Shown: positions 18,127-28,487, counted from the stretch's first letter. The stretch: 64,000 nt of DNA from Thermaerobacter subterraneus DSM 13965 (GCF_000183545.2 NZ_JH976535.1:696840-760839); one strand, 5' to 3'. Notes: generated by a model not told the origin, from the sequence alone. Numbers and translations are program-made.

Positions 18127-19521
18127 TCAGCGCCCGCCCGTTCCACCGGCGACCCAGCGCCAGGCCACCGCAGTGCCGGCCAGCGCCAGGGCCAGGGACA
18201 CCAGCGGCACGCTCCCGAGCCCTGCGGCGTCGGCCACCAGCCCGCCCAGGGCCCCTCCCACCGAGGCGGCCAGGGCCGCGCTGCCCTCGTAGACCCCCAC
18301 ACCCTCGCCCCGCCGCTCCGGGGGGATGGTCCGGCTGATGATGCCGGTGGCGCCGGTCGCGGTCAAAGGGTAAAGCGGCAGGGCAAAAGCCGCCACCGTG
18401 GCCAGCGGGGTGCGGAAGGCGGCGATCAGGCCGTACATCACCACATACCCGAGAATGCCCAGGGTGAAGACCCGCTGTGGTCCCCAGCGGTCGGCCAGCC
18501 GCCCCACCGGCGCCATGATCAGGATGCCCAGGGTGCTGGCGATCCCCAGGGCCCATCCCACCTGGCCGCTGCTTCCGTGCAGGTATTCGGTGAGATACGG
18601 CCCGAAGACGGCAAAGAACGCCTCGTTGCCCGCGGCGGTGAAGAGCACCGCCACGGCGATGGCCACCACCGCGGGGTAGCGCCACACCGGCCGCGCCGGG
18701 GCCGCCGGCGAGGGGAGCGGAGCCGGCAGCGGGGAGGGCGTGACGGTGCCGGCGCCCCTCAGCGGCCGGGAAGGCCGGCGCAGGTCAACCGGGGACGATC
18801 CCGGCCCTTCCGGCCCGGCCTCGCCCCAGGCCAAGGCCGGGGGCGACGCCGGGCCGCTGCCGCCGGTGACCGGCGCCACCGCCGGGGCCCGGGAGGCCAG
18901 CCCGCTGACCACGGCCGCGGCCGCCAGGGCCATCCCGGCGGCCAGCCAGAAGGACAGCTCGATGCCTGCCATGCCGGCCCGGTCGACCAGCCAGCCGCTG
19001 CCGAAGCTGCCGGCTGCCCAGCCCACGGACCGGGCCCGGTAGAGAGCCGCTGCGGCCTCGCCGGGCCGGTCGGGATGGCGCAGGGTCAGCCAGGCGACGG
19101 ACAGGGGCATCACGGCGGCCAGAAAGGCGGTGGTGGTGACCAGGAGCGTAATGAACCCCGCCGACGACGGCACCAAGGGCAGCAGAGACAGGGCCAGGGC
19201 GGCGCCCGCCAGTCCCAGGGCGACCAGCCGTGCGGGCCGGCCCGTCAGGTCCCCCCAGCGCCCCCAGCGCCCGGCCATCAAGAAGGTCGCCAGAGAGGCC
19301 AGGGCGAGACCCGCGGCCGGTACCGAGAGGCGCGGTTCCCCCAGGGCCTGGCGCATGAACACCGGCGCGTAGGCGTAGACCGCCACGCCCCCCATCCCCT
19401 CCACCGCTGCGGCCAACAGGAAGGGAAGGGGGGTGCCGGAGATCCAGGACCCAGCTGGTCTACGGGCTTGGGAACGGCGAGCCGGAACGGGCATGGGGGA
19501 CGGGAACCCACCCTTCCACAT
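18127..19521 (-). CDS. MFS transporter (464 aa)
   Basis: Twelve hydrophobic segments in two six-helix halves are separated by a hydrophilic loop (about residues 215-275, rich in Gly, Pro and Ser). The loop 2-3 motif appears as GRWGRWGDLTGRPARL in the first half and GRLADRWGPQRVF in the second. The family is DHA1-like, near sugar-efflux and multidrug exporters. The first ATG (19521) lacks a Shine-Dalgarno sequence. ATG 19494 (Met10), after AAGGGTGGG, is an equally likely start. It is convergent with the methyltransferase gene and downstream of the VWA operon. Confidence 0.85.
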   Translation of the reverse strand: MWKGGFPSPMPVPARRSQARRPAGSWISGTPLPFLLAAAVEGMGGVAVYAYAPVFMRQALGEPRLSVPAAGLALASLATFLMAGRWGRWGDLTGRPARLVALGLAGAALALSLLPLVPSSAGFITLLVTTTAFLAAVMPLSVAWLTLRHPDRPGEAAAALYRARSVGWAAGSFGSGWLVDRAGMAGIELSFWLAAGMALAAAAVVSGLASRAPAVAPVTGGSGPASPPALAWGEAGPEGPGSSPVDLRRPSRPLRGAGTVTPSPLPAPLPSPAAPARPVWRYPAVVAIAVAVLFTAAGNEAFFAVFGPYLTEYLHGSSGQVGWALGIASTLGILIMAPVGRLADRWGPQRVFTLGILGYVVMYGLIAAFRTPLATVAAFALPLYPLTATGATGIISRTIPPERRGEGVGVYEGSAALAASVGGALGGLVADAAGLGSVPLVSLALALAGTAVAWRWVAGGTGGR

Positions 19522-19811
19522 GCAAACAAACCCACATGCAAACGGATGTTCGTGATTCTAGCCCACTGGCGAGAACCGGTCAAGAGGGGATCGGCCGGGC
19601 GAGTCCCCATCGTCAACTATAACGACAACGGTTCGGGGACGATGGACGGTTCGGGCAACCTGGTTTGTTTCTCCTCGGGCGCTTGCCGGGCGCTTGCCCG
19701 TCCGCTCCGACCGGTGCGCCTTCCCTCCAACAACCTGGCCGAACTTGGGGGTCCGCTCCGATTTCCCCGTGCACCGTCGCCCTTGCCAGCCCGCCCTTTC
19801 GTGCGGCGGCG

Positions 19812-22800
19812 TCAAGGCCCGGCAGAGGGATCCACGTGCCGGCGCACCCGCTCGGCCAGGCGGGCCCGGGAGCGCTGGCGGGCGGCCTGAAGGCGGGCCA
19901 GGCCGGCATCCTGCACCGGGGCGGGGGCAGGCGATTGTTGATCGGGCTGGGCACCCTGAGCACCTGAAGCTCCCGCGGCGCCAGGCCTTTCCAGGACCCC
20001 TTCACCCTGCCAGCCTGGCTGGGCTGCGGGGCCCGATGGGGTGGGTGCGGCGACCGGCCGGGCCGGCGGGGCCGGTTCGTCCGGGGCAGGGGTGGAAAGG
20101 GCGATGGGTTCGAAGGCCGAGTCTCCCGGCGGCTCGCCTGCCGTGCCGGCGGCGGGGTGACCTGCCTGGCTGCTGGCCGCGCCCGGCGGGCCTGCCCCAA
20201 GCTGGCGCGGGTCACGCGCCATGCGCTGGGCCGGTGGGGCCTCTTGCTGCACCCGCTCGGCCGCCCGCTGGGCTGACCGGACCTCCTCCTGGGCCAGCTG
20301 GCCCGGCCGCTGGGCTCGCTGGACCCGCTGGGCCCTCCGGTCCGGCCACAGCAGGGTCGCCAGGGCGGCCGGGAGTCTCCTGAAGCTTCCCCAGGTCCAG
20401 CCCAGGCGCCGGGCGGCCACGTCAGCCGGTAGCAGCGCGGCGGCGGCCAGGAGCAGGTACGGCCACAAGAACCAGCGGCCCGGCGGCGCCGGGACGCCCT
20501 GGGGGTCCAGCGCGCTGCGGGGATCCCATGCCTCCAGCCGCACCGCCCGGCCCCCGGTGAGGGCGGCCAGGGTCTCCATCAAGACGGGGTCGCTTCCGGT
20601 CTGGAGGAACTCCGCCGGGTAGGGTACCGCCACGACGGTGCGCAGGGTGCCGGTTCCTCCCCCCGCCGGTTCCACCACCACCGGGTGGACACCGGGCTCC
20701 GGCGCAGGAAGCACGGCCTCCGAGCGGCCCGCCGCGACGGGGATCAGCAGCGCCTCCGCGTCCCCGAGGCGGACCTTGCCGCTCAAGGGCGGCGAGCCCT
20801 CCACCGTGACCGTCACCGTGCCGGCCGGCGTGGCCCGGGCCCCAACCTGCCAGGGGATGTTGCCGCCCGCCGCTCCCTCCAGCAGCCAGTCGGCGATGTT
20901 GGCCCACAGGCGGGCGAAGGGGCCCGTTCCCTCCGGTGCGGCGCCGCCGGTCCAGGCGGCGATGCCGGGTCCTGCCGTGGGTGCCGTCCAGGCCACCGCC
21001 CGGCCGAGACCGTAGAACCAGGCGGCCAGCACGGGATCGCCGTCCTCGCCGGCCAGGAGCACCTCGGCCCGGTCCCGGGGTGCGGTGAGCACATAGCCCC
21101 CCAGGGGCGGTAGCAAGGCTCCCTCCCCGGGCGGCGCCTGCGGCCCGCCGCCGGCTACCCCGGATGCCCCAGGACCTGCAGCCGCCCCCGGACCTCCCGG
21201 CGCCCCCGCCCCCGGACCGCCTTGCGACCCCGGATCCCCTGGAGCCGCAACCGGCGAGGGCACCACTCCCTGCAGGATGGCGCCGGGGCCGCCCGGTGCC
21301 GGCGCCGCGGTGACCACCGGGCGGAAGGGTTCGTCGCGGATGAAACGGCGGGCGGCCAGGGCGGTGTCGCGGGCCAGCAGGGTGGGCAACTGGCCGGGAT
21401 CGGCAGCCTCGTACAGCGCCCCGCCCCCTTCCCGCGCCAGCTGGGCCAGGGTGTTCCGGTCCGCGTCCGGGCCGATGGCCACGGCCGAAAGGGTGACGCC
21501 CTGGCGGCGGAAGGCGCGGGCCAGGCCGGTCACGTCGAAGGGCTCCGAGACGCCGTCGGTCAGGGCGATGACGTGGCGCACGTCGGCCTTGACGCCCTCC
21601 ATCAAGGGGAGGGCCGCTGCCAGGCCGCTGCCCAGGCTGGTCCCGCCCTGTGCCGCGGCGGGGAAGGCGCGGTCGACCTCGCCAGGGTTGCGGACCGGCT
21701 CCAGGGGCCGGGTGACGTAGGCCTGGCTGTCGAAGAGGACCACCGCCAGGCGGTCGGCCGGCGTCAGCAGCTGGGCCACCCGGCGGGCCGCCTCGACGGC
21801 CATCTGCAGCTTCAGCCCCGCCATGCTTCCCGAGCGGTCGATCACCAGGGTCAGGGCCACCGTGGGCAGGTTCTTCCGGTTCCGCAGGTCGCTGTGGACG
21901 GGCAGGGCTCGCTCCACAGGGGTGCCGGTGTAGCCCCCGGGGCCGAAGGTGTCGGGCATCCCCGCCATCACCAGGCCCCCGCCCAGGTCCCGGACGAACC
22001 GCTCCAGGTCGGCCATGGCGGCCTCGCCCAGCTGGGGGGCGGGCACGTTGTCGAGGATGACCGCCCCGTAGCGCTCCCACCCCGCCAGGTCCGCCGGCCG
22101 CTGGGCCGGCCGGCGGCTTTCCACCGGGATTCCCTGGGCGGCCAGCAAGCGGGCCAGGGGCGGGTCGGGATGGGGACTCAAGACCAGCACGGGGCGAGCG
22201 CCTTCCACCTGGAGGACGGCATCGAAGGCATCGTTGGCCGGCTCGGTGCTGGTGGAGGGCGGCACCGCCTCGATCACCGCCCGCAGCGCCAGGGGGCCCG
22301 GCCGCTCCGGGGTGACCGTCAGGACGAACCGGTTTTCCCCTGGGGCCAGCTGGACGGGACGGCTGGCGGCGACCCGGTCGCCGGCCATAAGGTGCAGCCG
22401 GGCCGGTCCGGCCTGGTGGGCCCGAACGGTGACCTCAACGGCCGCGGGCCGTCCCGGCCTGGCGGCGGCCGGGACGTCGAGCCCGGTGACGGCCAGGTCC
22501 GGCCGGGGGTCCGGGTTCACCACCACCGTGTCCAGGACGGCGCCGGCCGCCGCCAGGGCCCGGGCTTCGGCCACCGCGTCGCCCCGGGTCTGCTGCCCGT
22601 CGGAGATCAGCACCACCCGCCGCCGGTGATCGGAGGGCAGGCTGGCGGCCGCCAGCCGCAGGGCGGCGGCCAGGTCGGTGGCCGCCCGCTGGGCCGGGGC
22701 CGTCCAGGTCAGGGGAGGCTGGGGCACCGGGCCGGGGGAGCGCTCGACGGCCGGCACCCCACCGGCGGAAATCACTGCCACCTGCACGGGCTCGCCCCCA

Positions 22801-23267
22801 AGGTCCGCGCCGGGGTCGGAGGTGAGGAGGCGGTCGATGGTCCGGGTCACCTGATCCAGGACCGGTTCCATGCTGGCCGAGCGGTCGACCACCACGGCTA
22901 CGGCCAGGCCGCGGGAGGGCAAGGGCAGGGACGGGCCGGCCAGGGCCAGGATGAGGCAGGCCATGGCCAGCGAGCGCAGCAGCCGGCCGGGGCGCGGCGC
23001 CTGGAGCCGGAGGAGCGGCCCTCCAGCGGGGCGGGAGGCGGTGGCCCGCCTCTGCCGCCGGGGCCCGGCCGGCCCCAGGGCCGGACGGCGCCAACGCAGC
23101 AGGACCCAGCGGGGCCGTTGCGGGGCCGAACGGGGCCACCACGACAGGGCCCGGCCCGGCCATTGCAGGACCCGGCCGGGCCACTGCAGCGACGGACCGG
23201 GCCAGCCCAGGGCCACGGCCAGGGGCCACACGAGAAGCACCAGGATCCAGGGATGGTCAAAGCTCAT
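19812..23267 (-). CDS. Large membrane protein with two VWA-like regions and a GATase-like middle (1151 aa)
   Basis: The last gene of an eight-gene operon. N-terminal and second hydrophobic segments (5-20; ~97-112) are followed by a VWA region with MIDAS start D128-R-S-A-S. A central 'VLVLSPHPDPPLARLLAAQG...YGAVILDNVPAP' region has a glutamine-amidotransferase-like look. A second VWA has DRSGS at about 474-478 (VALTLVIDRSGSMAGLKLQ) with VVLFDSQAYV and IALTDGVSE. A late membrane segment (WPYLLLAAAALLPADVAA) precedes a Gln/Ala/Arg- and Pro-rich cytoplasmic tail. The architecture matches the BatA/BatB-like, 'DUF1194/VWA with N-terminal TM' proteins that accompany MoxR ATPases. The start overlaps the previous gene by 11 bases. 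Function unproven. Confidence 0.8.
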   Translation of the reverse strand: MSFDHPWILVLLVWPLAVALGWPGPSLQWPGRVLQWPGRALSWWPRSAPQRPRWVLLRWRRPALGPAGPRRQRRATASRPAGGPLLRLQAPRPGRLLRSLAMACLILALAGPSLPLPSRGLAVAVVVDRSASMEPVLDQVTRTIDRLLTSDPGADLGGEPVQVAVISAGGVPAVERSPGPVPQPPLTWTAPAQRAATDLAAALRLAAASLPSDHRRRVVLISDGQQTRGDAVAEARALAAAGAVLDTVVVNPDPRPDLAVTGLDVPAAARPGRPAAVEVTVRAHQAGPARLHLMAGDRVAASRPVQLAPGENRFVLTVTPERPGPLALRAVIEAVPPSTSTEPANDAFDAVLQVEGARPVLVLSPHPDPPLARLLAAQGIPVESRRPAQRPADLAGWERYGAVILDNVPAPQLGEAAMADLERFVRDLGGGLVMAGMPDTFGPGGYTGTPVERALPVHSDLRNRKNLPTVALTLVIDRSGSMAGLKLQMAVEAARRVAQLLTPADRLAVVLFDSQAYVTRPLEPVRNPGEVDRAFPAAAQGGTSLGSGLAAALPLMEGVKADVRHVIALTDGVSEPFDVTGLARAFRRQGVTLSAVAIGPDADRNTLAQLAREGGGALYEAADPGQLPTLLARDTALAARRFIRDEPFRPVVTAAPAPGGPGAILQGVVPSPVAAPGDPGSQGGPGAGAPGGPGAAAGPGASGVAGGGPQAPPGEGALLPPLGGYVLTAPRDRAEVLLAGEDGDPVLAAWFYGLGRAVAWTAPTAGPGIAAWTGGAAPEGTGPFARLWANIADWLLEGAAGGNIPWQVGARATPAGTVTVTVEGSPPLSGKVRLGDAEALLIPVAAGRSEAVLPAPEPGVHPVVVEPAGGGTGTLRTVVAVPYPAEFLQTGSDPVLMETLAALTGGRAVRLEAWDPRSALDPQGVPAPPGRWFLWPYLLLAAAALLPADVAARRLGWTWGSFRRLPAALATLLWPDRRAQRVQRAQRPGQLAQEEVRSAQRAAERVQQEAPPAQRMARDPRQLGAGPPGAASSQAGHPAAGTAGEPPGDSAFEPIALSTPAPDEPAPPARPVAAPTPSGPAAQPGWQGEGVLERPGAAGASGAQGAQPDQQSPAPAPVQDAGLARLQAARQRSRARLAERVRRHVDPSAGP

Positions 23268-25881
23268 GCCGCACCACCCACGTCCCGGCGGCCAGGCCCG
23301 CCAGGGCCAGCCAGGCCGCCCACCGCCAGGCCGGGTGACCGGCCAGGGGGCCGGGGGAGGACAGTGTACCCGGGCCGGGTGGGCCGTCCCCGGCCGCCGG
23401 GGCGGCCGCCCGGGTATCGCTTTCCTGCCGTCCGGCCGCGGCTTCCGTCCCCCGGCCCGGCTGGGGTGGGGGGACGTGGCCCGTGCCTACCAGGGGTCCT
23501 TCGGCCACCGCCAGCGACTCCCCGGGGTCGGGCTGGACCCAGAGGGCCGCCTCCACCGTCTCCTCCGCCGCTTGTCCGCCGCCGGAACCGCCGGTGGGGG
23601 GCACGACCGGGCGGGCGGTGATGCGGTAGAGGCCGGGTTCGTCCAGCACGGATCCCGGCAGGACGGGCCGGCCGGAAGGGGACAGCACGGTCACCGCCGT
23701 GAGCCAGGGCGAGGGGGCCAGGGCCAGCACCTGGCCGGCCCGCTGGCGGGGCGGGGCGCCTAGCCCGCCCGGCGCCAGGTCGGACACCAGGGCCTGGACC
23801 AGAAGCGGCCACGCCGGCCGGAGCAGCAGCGTCCCCTGGTAGGGATCGAAGCCCAGAACGGCCCGGCCGCCCCGGCCGGGGCCGGGGGGACGGTAGGTGG
23901 CGATGGGCCGGCCGTCGCCCAGGAGCAGCGGGACCTCGCCGGGTTCCCGCTGGCCCCGGGCCGGCTCGAGGGCCTGGGCGGAGAGGAGGGTCACCCCCTC
24001 CAGCGGCACCAGGCCAAGGAGCCGGGCGGCGTCGCCCCCCGGGGCCACCGCCAGCGAGCGGGGCTGGAAGGAGGGGCCCGGCGGGTCGATCCAGATCACC
24101 GGCAAGCTTGCGGGAAGACCGGGCGGCAGCGGCAGGCCCACCACCACCAGCAGATCCAGCCCGGCCACGGCCTCGAGGGGAAGGGCCGCAGCGGCTTCCG
24201 GGCCGAGCGCGGCACCTGCTGCGGCCCCGGGTTTGCTTCCTTCCGTACCCGCCGCCGGTCGGCCCTCGGTGGGCACGGGTTGCCCCGCGCCTCCGTTTCC
24301 GCCTGCACCCGCCGGGCCGCCCTCGGGGGGAACAGGTTGGCGCGCGGCGGAGCCTTCGCCGGAGTAAGCGGGTTCGCCCCCGGCCGGCCGTGGCCCGGAA
24401 GGAGGGGGGCCTTCCCCGGTTCCGCCGGTTGTGCCCGTGCCCGGGGGGACGAGCCGGACCACCTGGGCGCCCGGTCGCAGCGCCAGCGCCCGGTGGATCA
24501 GGGCCGCCTCACCCTGCGCCAGAAGGCCGATGCGCACGGTGGGCGACGCTTCGGGGATCGCCCAGGCAACGTCGTCGGTGGGGTAGGCATCGCCGGGAAC
24601 CAGGGCCACCCGGTAAAAGGGGGCGCCACCGGGGACGGAGATGGTCACCTGCAGGGGCCGGCCGGGCTGCAAGGTCACTGTTCGCGGCGGGACGTTGCCG
24701 GACGAACCGGCGGCGACGGCATGCTCTCCGGAGCCGGTGGACGCTGCCCGGCCGGTCCGGCTGGCGCCGGGCCCGTCCGGCACGCTTCCGCTGGCGCCTG
24801 GCGAGCCCGGGCTGCTCCCGGTGTGGCCTGGTGCAGCCGAGCCACCGGCGCCACCGCCTTGCGGGCCCGCGGTACCTTGGCGAGGACCGGGCGAGTCCGG
24901 GCTGTCCCCGCCGGCGCCTGGCGAGGCCGGGTCGCGGGGGGCCGGTTCGACCACCACCGTGACGGTGGCGGGCTTGCGGCCGTAGTGGACCAGGGTGACG
25001 GTGAGCTCGGTGTTGCCGCCAGGGTCCCGGGACGCCAGGCCATTCCCGAGGGCGTTCCCGAGGCCGTTTCCCACGCCGTTCCGGAGGCCGTCCCCCACGT
25101 CGCTCCCGAAGTCGTTCCCCGGGCCCGTCCCCTGGCGCGGCCCGGGTAGGTGTACCGCCAGGATGGCCGTGTTCTCCACCGGCTCGCCGGTCACCACCAC
25201 CTCCAGGGGATGCAGGGACGCCGGGGGAGGCGATGCCAGCTGCCGGGCCAGGGCGGGGTCGGTGCCATCGGTGACGACCCGCACGGGGCTGCCGGGAGGC
25301 AGGGCCCCCGCTGCCCCGTAGGCCAGGGCCAGGACCGTTCCCCAGTCCGTGGTGCCTCCCGCCGGGCCCGAGGGGGAGGCGGCCAGCCGGTCCAGGGCGG
25401 AGCCGATGTCCGCCGCCGTCGCCCCCGGCTCGGCCAGCCAGCCGGGTACCGGGCCGGCCCAGAGCAACGCGCCCCGAAACCCCGGGCCAGTGCGGCGGAG
25501 ATCGTCGTGGAGGAGGGCGATGGCCTCCTGCCATCGCCCTTCGACGCCCATGCTGGCCGTGGCATCGAGGACCCAGACCACCCCGGGGGCCGCCGCCGTG
25601 CCGCCCGGCAGGGCGGGCCGCGCCAGCGCCAGGGCCAGGGCCAGGGCGCCCAGAAGCTCAAGCCAGAGGGAGAGGCGGGACCGCAGCCGCTGCCAGGGCC
25701 GGCGGGCCACCTGATCCCGCACCACCTGCTGCCAGAGCAGGGTGGAAGGCACCGGCCGGATCCGGGGCCGGCGGCGCAGCATGTAAAGCAGCACGATGAG
25801 GCCAGCTCCCAGAAGGGCCAGCAAGGGCCCGAGCCAGCCCCAGCCTGTGGTGAGAAAGATGCTGCCGGCCGCGCCCGGCAC
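23257..25881 (-). CDS. BatA-like VWA membrane protein (874 aa)
   Basis: The opening (LGPLLALLGAGLIVLLYMLRRRPR, then VPSTLLWQQV) is the classic BatA/aerotolerance N-terminus: a membrane helix and an Arg-rich loop, then a second helix (LELLGALALALALARPAL). The VWA MIDAS appears as D106-A-T-A-S, followed by a Thr-bearing loop. The rest is low-complexity, Gly/Pro-rich, with a short 'L-G-N-x-L/V-G-N-G' repeat (about residues 255-280). A final membrane helix ends the protein (WAAWLALAGLAAGTWVV). GTG 25881 follows GGGAGGT. It overlaps the next VWA gene, which suggests coupling. Confidence 0.8.
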   Translation of the reverse strand: MPGAAGSIFLTTGWGWLGPLLALLGAGLIVLLYMLRRRPRIRPVPSTLLWQQVVRDQVARRPWQRLRSRLSLWLELLGALALALALARPALPGGTAAAPGVVWVLDATASMGVEGRWQEAIALLHDDLRRTGPGFRGALLWAGPVPGWLAEPGATAADIGSALDRLAASPSGPAGGTTDWGTVLALAYGAAGALPPGSPVRVVTDGTDPALARQLASPPPASLHPLEVVVTGEPVENTAILAVHLPGPRQGTGPGNDFGSDVGDGLRNGVGNGLGNALGNGLASRDPGGNTELTVTLVHYGRKPATVTVVVEPAPRDPASPGAGGDSPDSPGPRQGTAGPQGGGAGGSAAPGHTGSSPGSPGASGSVPDGPGASRTGRAASTGSGEHAVAAGSSGNVPPRTVTLQPGRPLQVTISVPGGAPFYRVALVPGDAYPTDDVAWAIPEASPTVRIGLLAQGEAALIHRALALRPGAQVVRLVPPGTGTTGGTGEGPPPSGPRPAGGEPAYSGEGSAARQPVPPEGGPAGAGGNGGAGQPVPTEGRPAAGTEGSKPGAAAGAALGPEAAAALPLEAVAGLDLLVVVGLPLPPGLPASLPVIWIDPPGPSFQPRSLAVAPGGDAARLLGLVPLEGVTLLSAQALEPARGQREPGEVPLLLGDGRPIATYRPPGPGRGGRAVLGFDPYQGTLLLRPAWPLLVQALVSDLAPGGLGAPPRQRAGQVLALAPSPWLTAVTVLSPSGRPVLPGSVLDEPGLYRITARPVVPPTGGSGGGQAAEETVEAALWVQPDPGESLAVAEGPLVGTGHVPPPQPGRGTEAAAGRQESDTRAAAPAAGDGPPGPGTLSSPGPLAGHPAWRWAAWLALAGLAAGTWVVRHEL

Positions 25882-26010
25882 CGTTCACCGACCTCCCGTT
25901 GCTGTGCCCGTTGCCGTGCCCGCTCCGCTTGCCGTGCCCGATCCTCGCCCCGGCCTCCATTGCTCCCAGGCGTCCCGGGAGCACGCCGGCCCTTCTGACC
26001 GGCCGCACCC

Positions 26011-27105
26011 TCAACCCAGGAGCCCCGCCGGAACCAGGTGCCCGGCGATCAGGGTGCGGGCGGGGGCCGGAGCCGGCACCGCCACGTAGAGCACCTGCTG
26101 GGCGTGGCATGCCCGGCGCCAGCCTTCCGCCCACCGGGCAACGGCCTGGCGGTAGCGGGCCAGCAGGCTGCCGTCCACGGTGACCTCGACGGTGGTGCCC
26201 GTTTCCGCGTCCACCAGGGTCCATTCCCCCGGCGGCGGGACGCGGTCGTCCAGGTCCAGCAGGTGGATCACGGCGCCCTGCCCTGCCGCGGCCAGCAGGG
26301 CGGCCACCTGGCGGAAGTAAGCCGGGCTGTCGATACCGCCGGGGTCCAGCAGGTCGCTGATCAGGATGGCCAGGCCACCGCGCCGCGGCGGGCCCCAGGC
26401 CGGCCCCGCCCGGGCTCCAGCACGGGCCTGCTCTCCCCCGGGCCCTGAATGCCAGCGTTGCAGGGCGGCCCGCAGGGCCGTGGGCACCGGCGGGCCGCCG
26501 CCGGCCGCCCGGGCTGCCGCGGGCTCCCCGGGCACCTCCTGCCCCTTTCCTGCGTGCGTGCCCGCCCGATCCCCAGCCGGCTGCCCGACCTGGAGGACCC
26601 CGGCCGCCCGCTGCCCGGCCATCCGGCCGGCTGCCGCCGCCAGGGCCACCGCCAGCCGGTGGCGGGCGGGCCTCCCCCGCCCACCGCCCAGGGCCAGGGC
26701 CCGGGGGCCTTCCAGCAGCACCACCTCCAGGCGGTCGCCGTGGTGCAGGGTGCAGTACCCCAGCGCCGCGGCCAGCTCAAGGGCCGTGTCTCCCTTGTCG
26801 CCTGCCACCATGGAGGCGGACCCGTCGATCAGCAGGGTGACGGTCCGCTCCCTCTCGGCCTGGTACTCCCGGACGTAGGGCCGGTCCAGCCGGGCCAGGG
26901 CCTGCCAGTCCAGGGTGCGGGGATCGTCCCCCGGCACGTACTCGCGGAAGCCGGCGTACTCAAGGGAGCGTCCCTTGGACCGGGCGCGGTACCGCCCCGA
27001 CCATGCCTGGGGAGCGGCGGCCCGGCCCAGCAGCTGGAGCCGCTCCAGCAGGGGCACCAGCGGGCGCTCAAGCCAGCGGTCCAGGTTGGGCGCGGTCATG
27101 GTCAC
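26011..27105 (-). CDS. DUF58 domain protein
   Basis: Contains the DUF58 signature around residues 45-75: SLEYAGFREYVPGDDPRTLDW, followed by ALARLDRPYVREYQAER. A VWA-like strand with LLIDGSASM follows. DUF58 proteins are regularly encoded directly after MoxR ATPases, as here, and are thought to act with them as chaperone-like assembly or activation factors. Starts at GTG 27105 or ATG 27099 inside the end of the moxR gene (overlap 32-38 bases). A Pro/Gly-rich insert lies about 165-225. Three imperfect repeats of CGGGCACGGCAA lie in the 130-base gap that follows. Confidence 0.88.
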   Translation of the reverse strand: MTMTAPNLDRWLERPLVPLLERLQLLGRAAAPQAWSGRYRARSKGRSLEYAGFREYVPGDDPRTLDWQALARLDRPYVREYQAERERTVTLLIDGSASMVAGDKGDTALELAAALGYCTLHHGDRLEVVLLEGPRALALGGGRGRPARHRLAVALAAAAGRMAGQRAAGVLQVGQPAGDRAGTHAGKGQEVPGEPAAARAAGGGPPVPTALRAALQRWHSGPGGEQARAGARAGPAWGPPRRGGLAILISDLLDPGGIDSPAYFRQVAALLAAAGQGAVIHLLDLDDRVPPPGEWTLVDAETGTTVEVTVDGSLLARYRQAVARWAEGWRRACHAQQVLYVAVPAPAPARTLIAGHLVPAGLLG

Positions 27106-28282
27106 CGTCTCCCCGATCGCCCGCGACGGGCGGGCGGGATGAAGCCACCAGGCGGTGGGCTGGCGTCCGGCTCCCGGCAGGGGCCCGTTCGTCCCCCGCC
27201 GGTTCCGCCGGCCGGTCTCCGGGGATGGGAAGATCCAGCCGGGCTGCCAGCTCGGCCAGCACCTGTTCGGCGCCGGTGCCTTCGGCCTCCGCCTCGAAGG
27301 TCAGGATCAGGCGGTGCCGCAGGGCGGGGAAGAGGACGGCACCCAGGTCGGCATAGGCCACGTTGAGCCGTCCGTCCATCAAGGCGCGGGCCCGGGCGCC
27401 CAGCAGCAAGGCCTGCAACCCCCGGGGGCTCGCACCATAGCGGACGAACCGGCGCACGGCGGGGGGAGCCTCCGGGTGCTGGGGATGGGTCATGGCCACC
27501 AGCCGGGCGGCCCGCTCCAGCACCTCCCCGGTGACCGGCACCTGGCGGGTGAGGTCGATCCAGGCCTGCACCGCGGCGGCGCCTTCGGCTACCGTTTCCG
27601 GTGCGGGCGGCTCCGGACCCGTGGTGAGCCGCCCGATGGCGGCCAGGGTGGCTTCGGAAGGATACGGCACCAGCACCTTGAACAGGAACCGGTCCAGCTG
27701 GGCCTCGGGCAGGGGAAAGGTCCCCTCCATCTCCAGGGGGTTCTGGGTGGCCAGAACGAAGAAGGGACGGGGCAGCGGCCGGGTGCTTCCGCCGGTGGTG
27801 ACCTGGCCTTCGGCCATGGCTTCCAGGAGGGCACTTTGGGTCTTGGGGGTCGCCCGGTTGATCTCGTCCGCCAGCACCAGGTGGGCCCAGATGGGGCCGG
27901 GCTCCCACCGCCAGCCCCGGCGCCCGCCCGGCTGCTCCTCCAGGATGTGGGTGCCCAGCAGGTCGGCGGGCATCAGGTCCGGGGTGAACTGGATCCGGGA
28001 GAACTGAAGGCCCAGCACCCGCCCCAGGGCCCGCACCAGGGCGGTCTTGCCCAGGCCGGGCACGCCTTCCAGCAGCACGTGGCCGCCGGCCAGAAGGGCC
28101 CAGAGCACCTGGCGGACGACGTCGTCCTGGCCCAGGATGACCCGTTCCAGCTCCGTACGGACCCGCTCCAGCTGTTCGGCCACCTGGTCCAGGCGCCGGG
28201 CCAGGACATCGGGATCGTCCAGGCCGGGCGTTCCCTGCCCCGGCGGGTTGAAGCCGCTGCCGCGGTCCTCGCGATCCGTCAC
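27068..28282 (-). CDS. MoxR family AAA+ ATPase
   Basis: MoxR landmarks are all present: GQDDVVRQVLWALLAGGHVL, Walker A GVPGLGKT (73-80), sensor helix with FTPDLMPADLLGT, Walker B HLVLADEINR (134-143), ALLEAMAEGQVT, and sensor 1 FVLATQNPLEMEGTFPLPEAQLDRF. These ATPases act as chaperones that load cofactors into, or activate, VWA-domain partner proteins, and the next three genes encode a DUF58 and two VWA proteins. GTG start at 28282. It has an unusual Pro/Arg-rich C-terminal tail where it overlaps the DUF58 gene. Confidence 0.95.
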   Translation of the reverse strand: MTDREDRGSGFNPPGQGTPGLDDPDVLARRLDQVAEQLERVRTELERVILGQDDVVRQVLWALLAGGHVLLEGVPGLGKTALVRALGRVLGLQFSRIQFTPDLMPADLLGTHILEEQPGGRRGWRWEPGPIWAHLVLADEINRATPKTQSALLEAMAEGQVTTGGSTRPLPRPFFVLATQNPLEMEGTFPLPEAQLDRFLFKVLVPYPSEATLAAIGRLTTGPEPPAPETVAEGAAAVQAWIDLTRQVPVTGEVLERAARLVAMTHPQHPEAPPAVRRFVRYGASPRGLQALLLGARARALMDGRLNVAYADLGAVLFPALRHRLILTFEAEAEGTGAEQVLAELAARLDLPIPGDRPAEPAGDERAPAGSRTPAHRLVASSRPPVAGDRGDGDHDRAQPGPLA

Positions 28283-28487
28283 CCGTTCCGCCCCCTGTCT
28301 GGACGTTGCGCCGCCGGTTTCGTCCCGCTTCCGCTGCGGGCTGCGTCAACCCTGGGGCACGGGCCGGACGGGGCCCTCGGCCTGGCCGCCTGCCTGCCGG
28401 CCGTCCCGGCCCCGCCCGCGGTCACGGCCCGTGTGCCCCCCGCCCACCCGGCCGCCCGGCCCCCGCCCGGTTACGGGCCCGCCGGGG

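Noticed and set aside
16462-19890. 1142-codon plus-strand frame
   Set aside because: Antisense/alternate-frame artefact over the methyltransferase and MFS genes, both of which have clear motifs.
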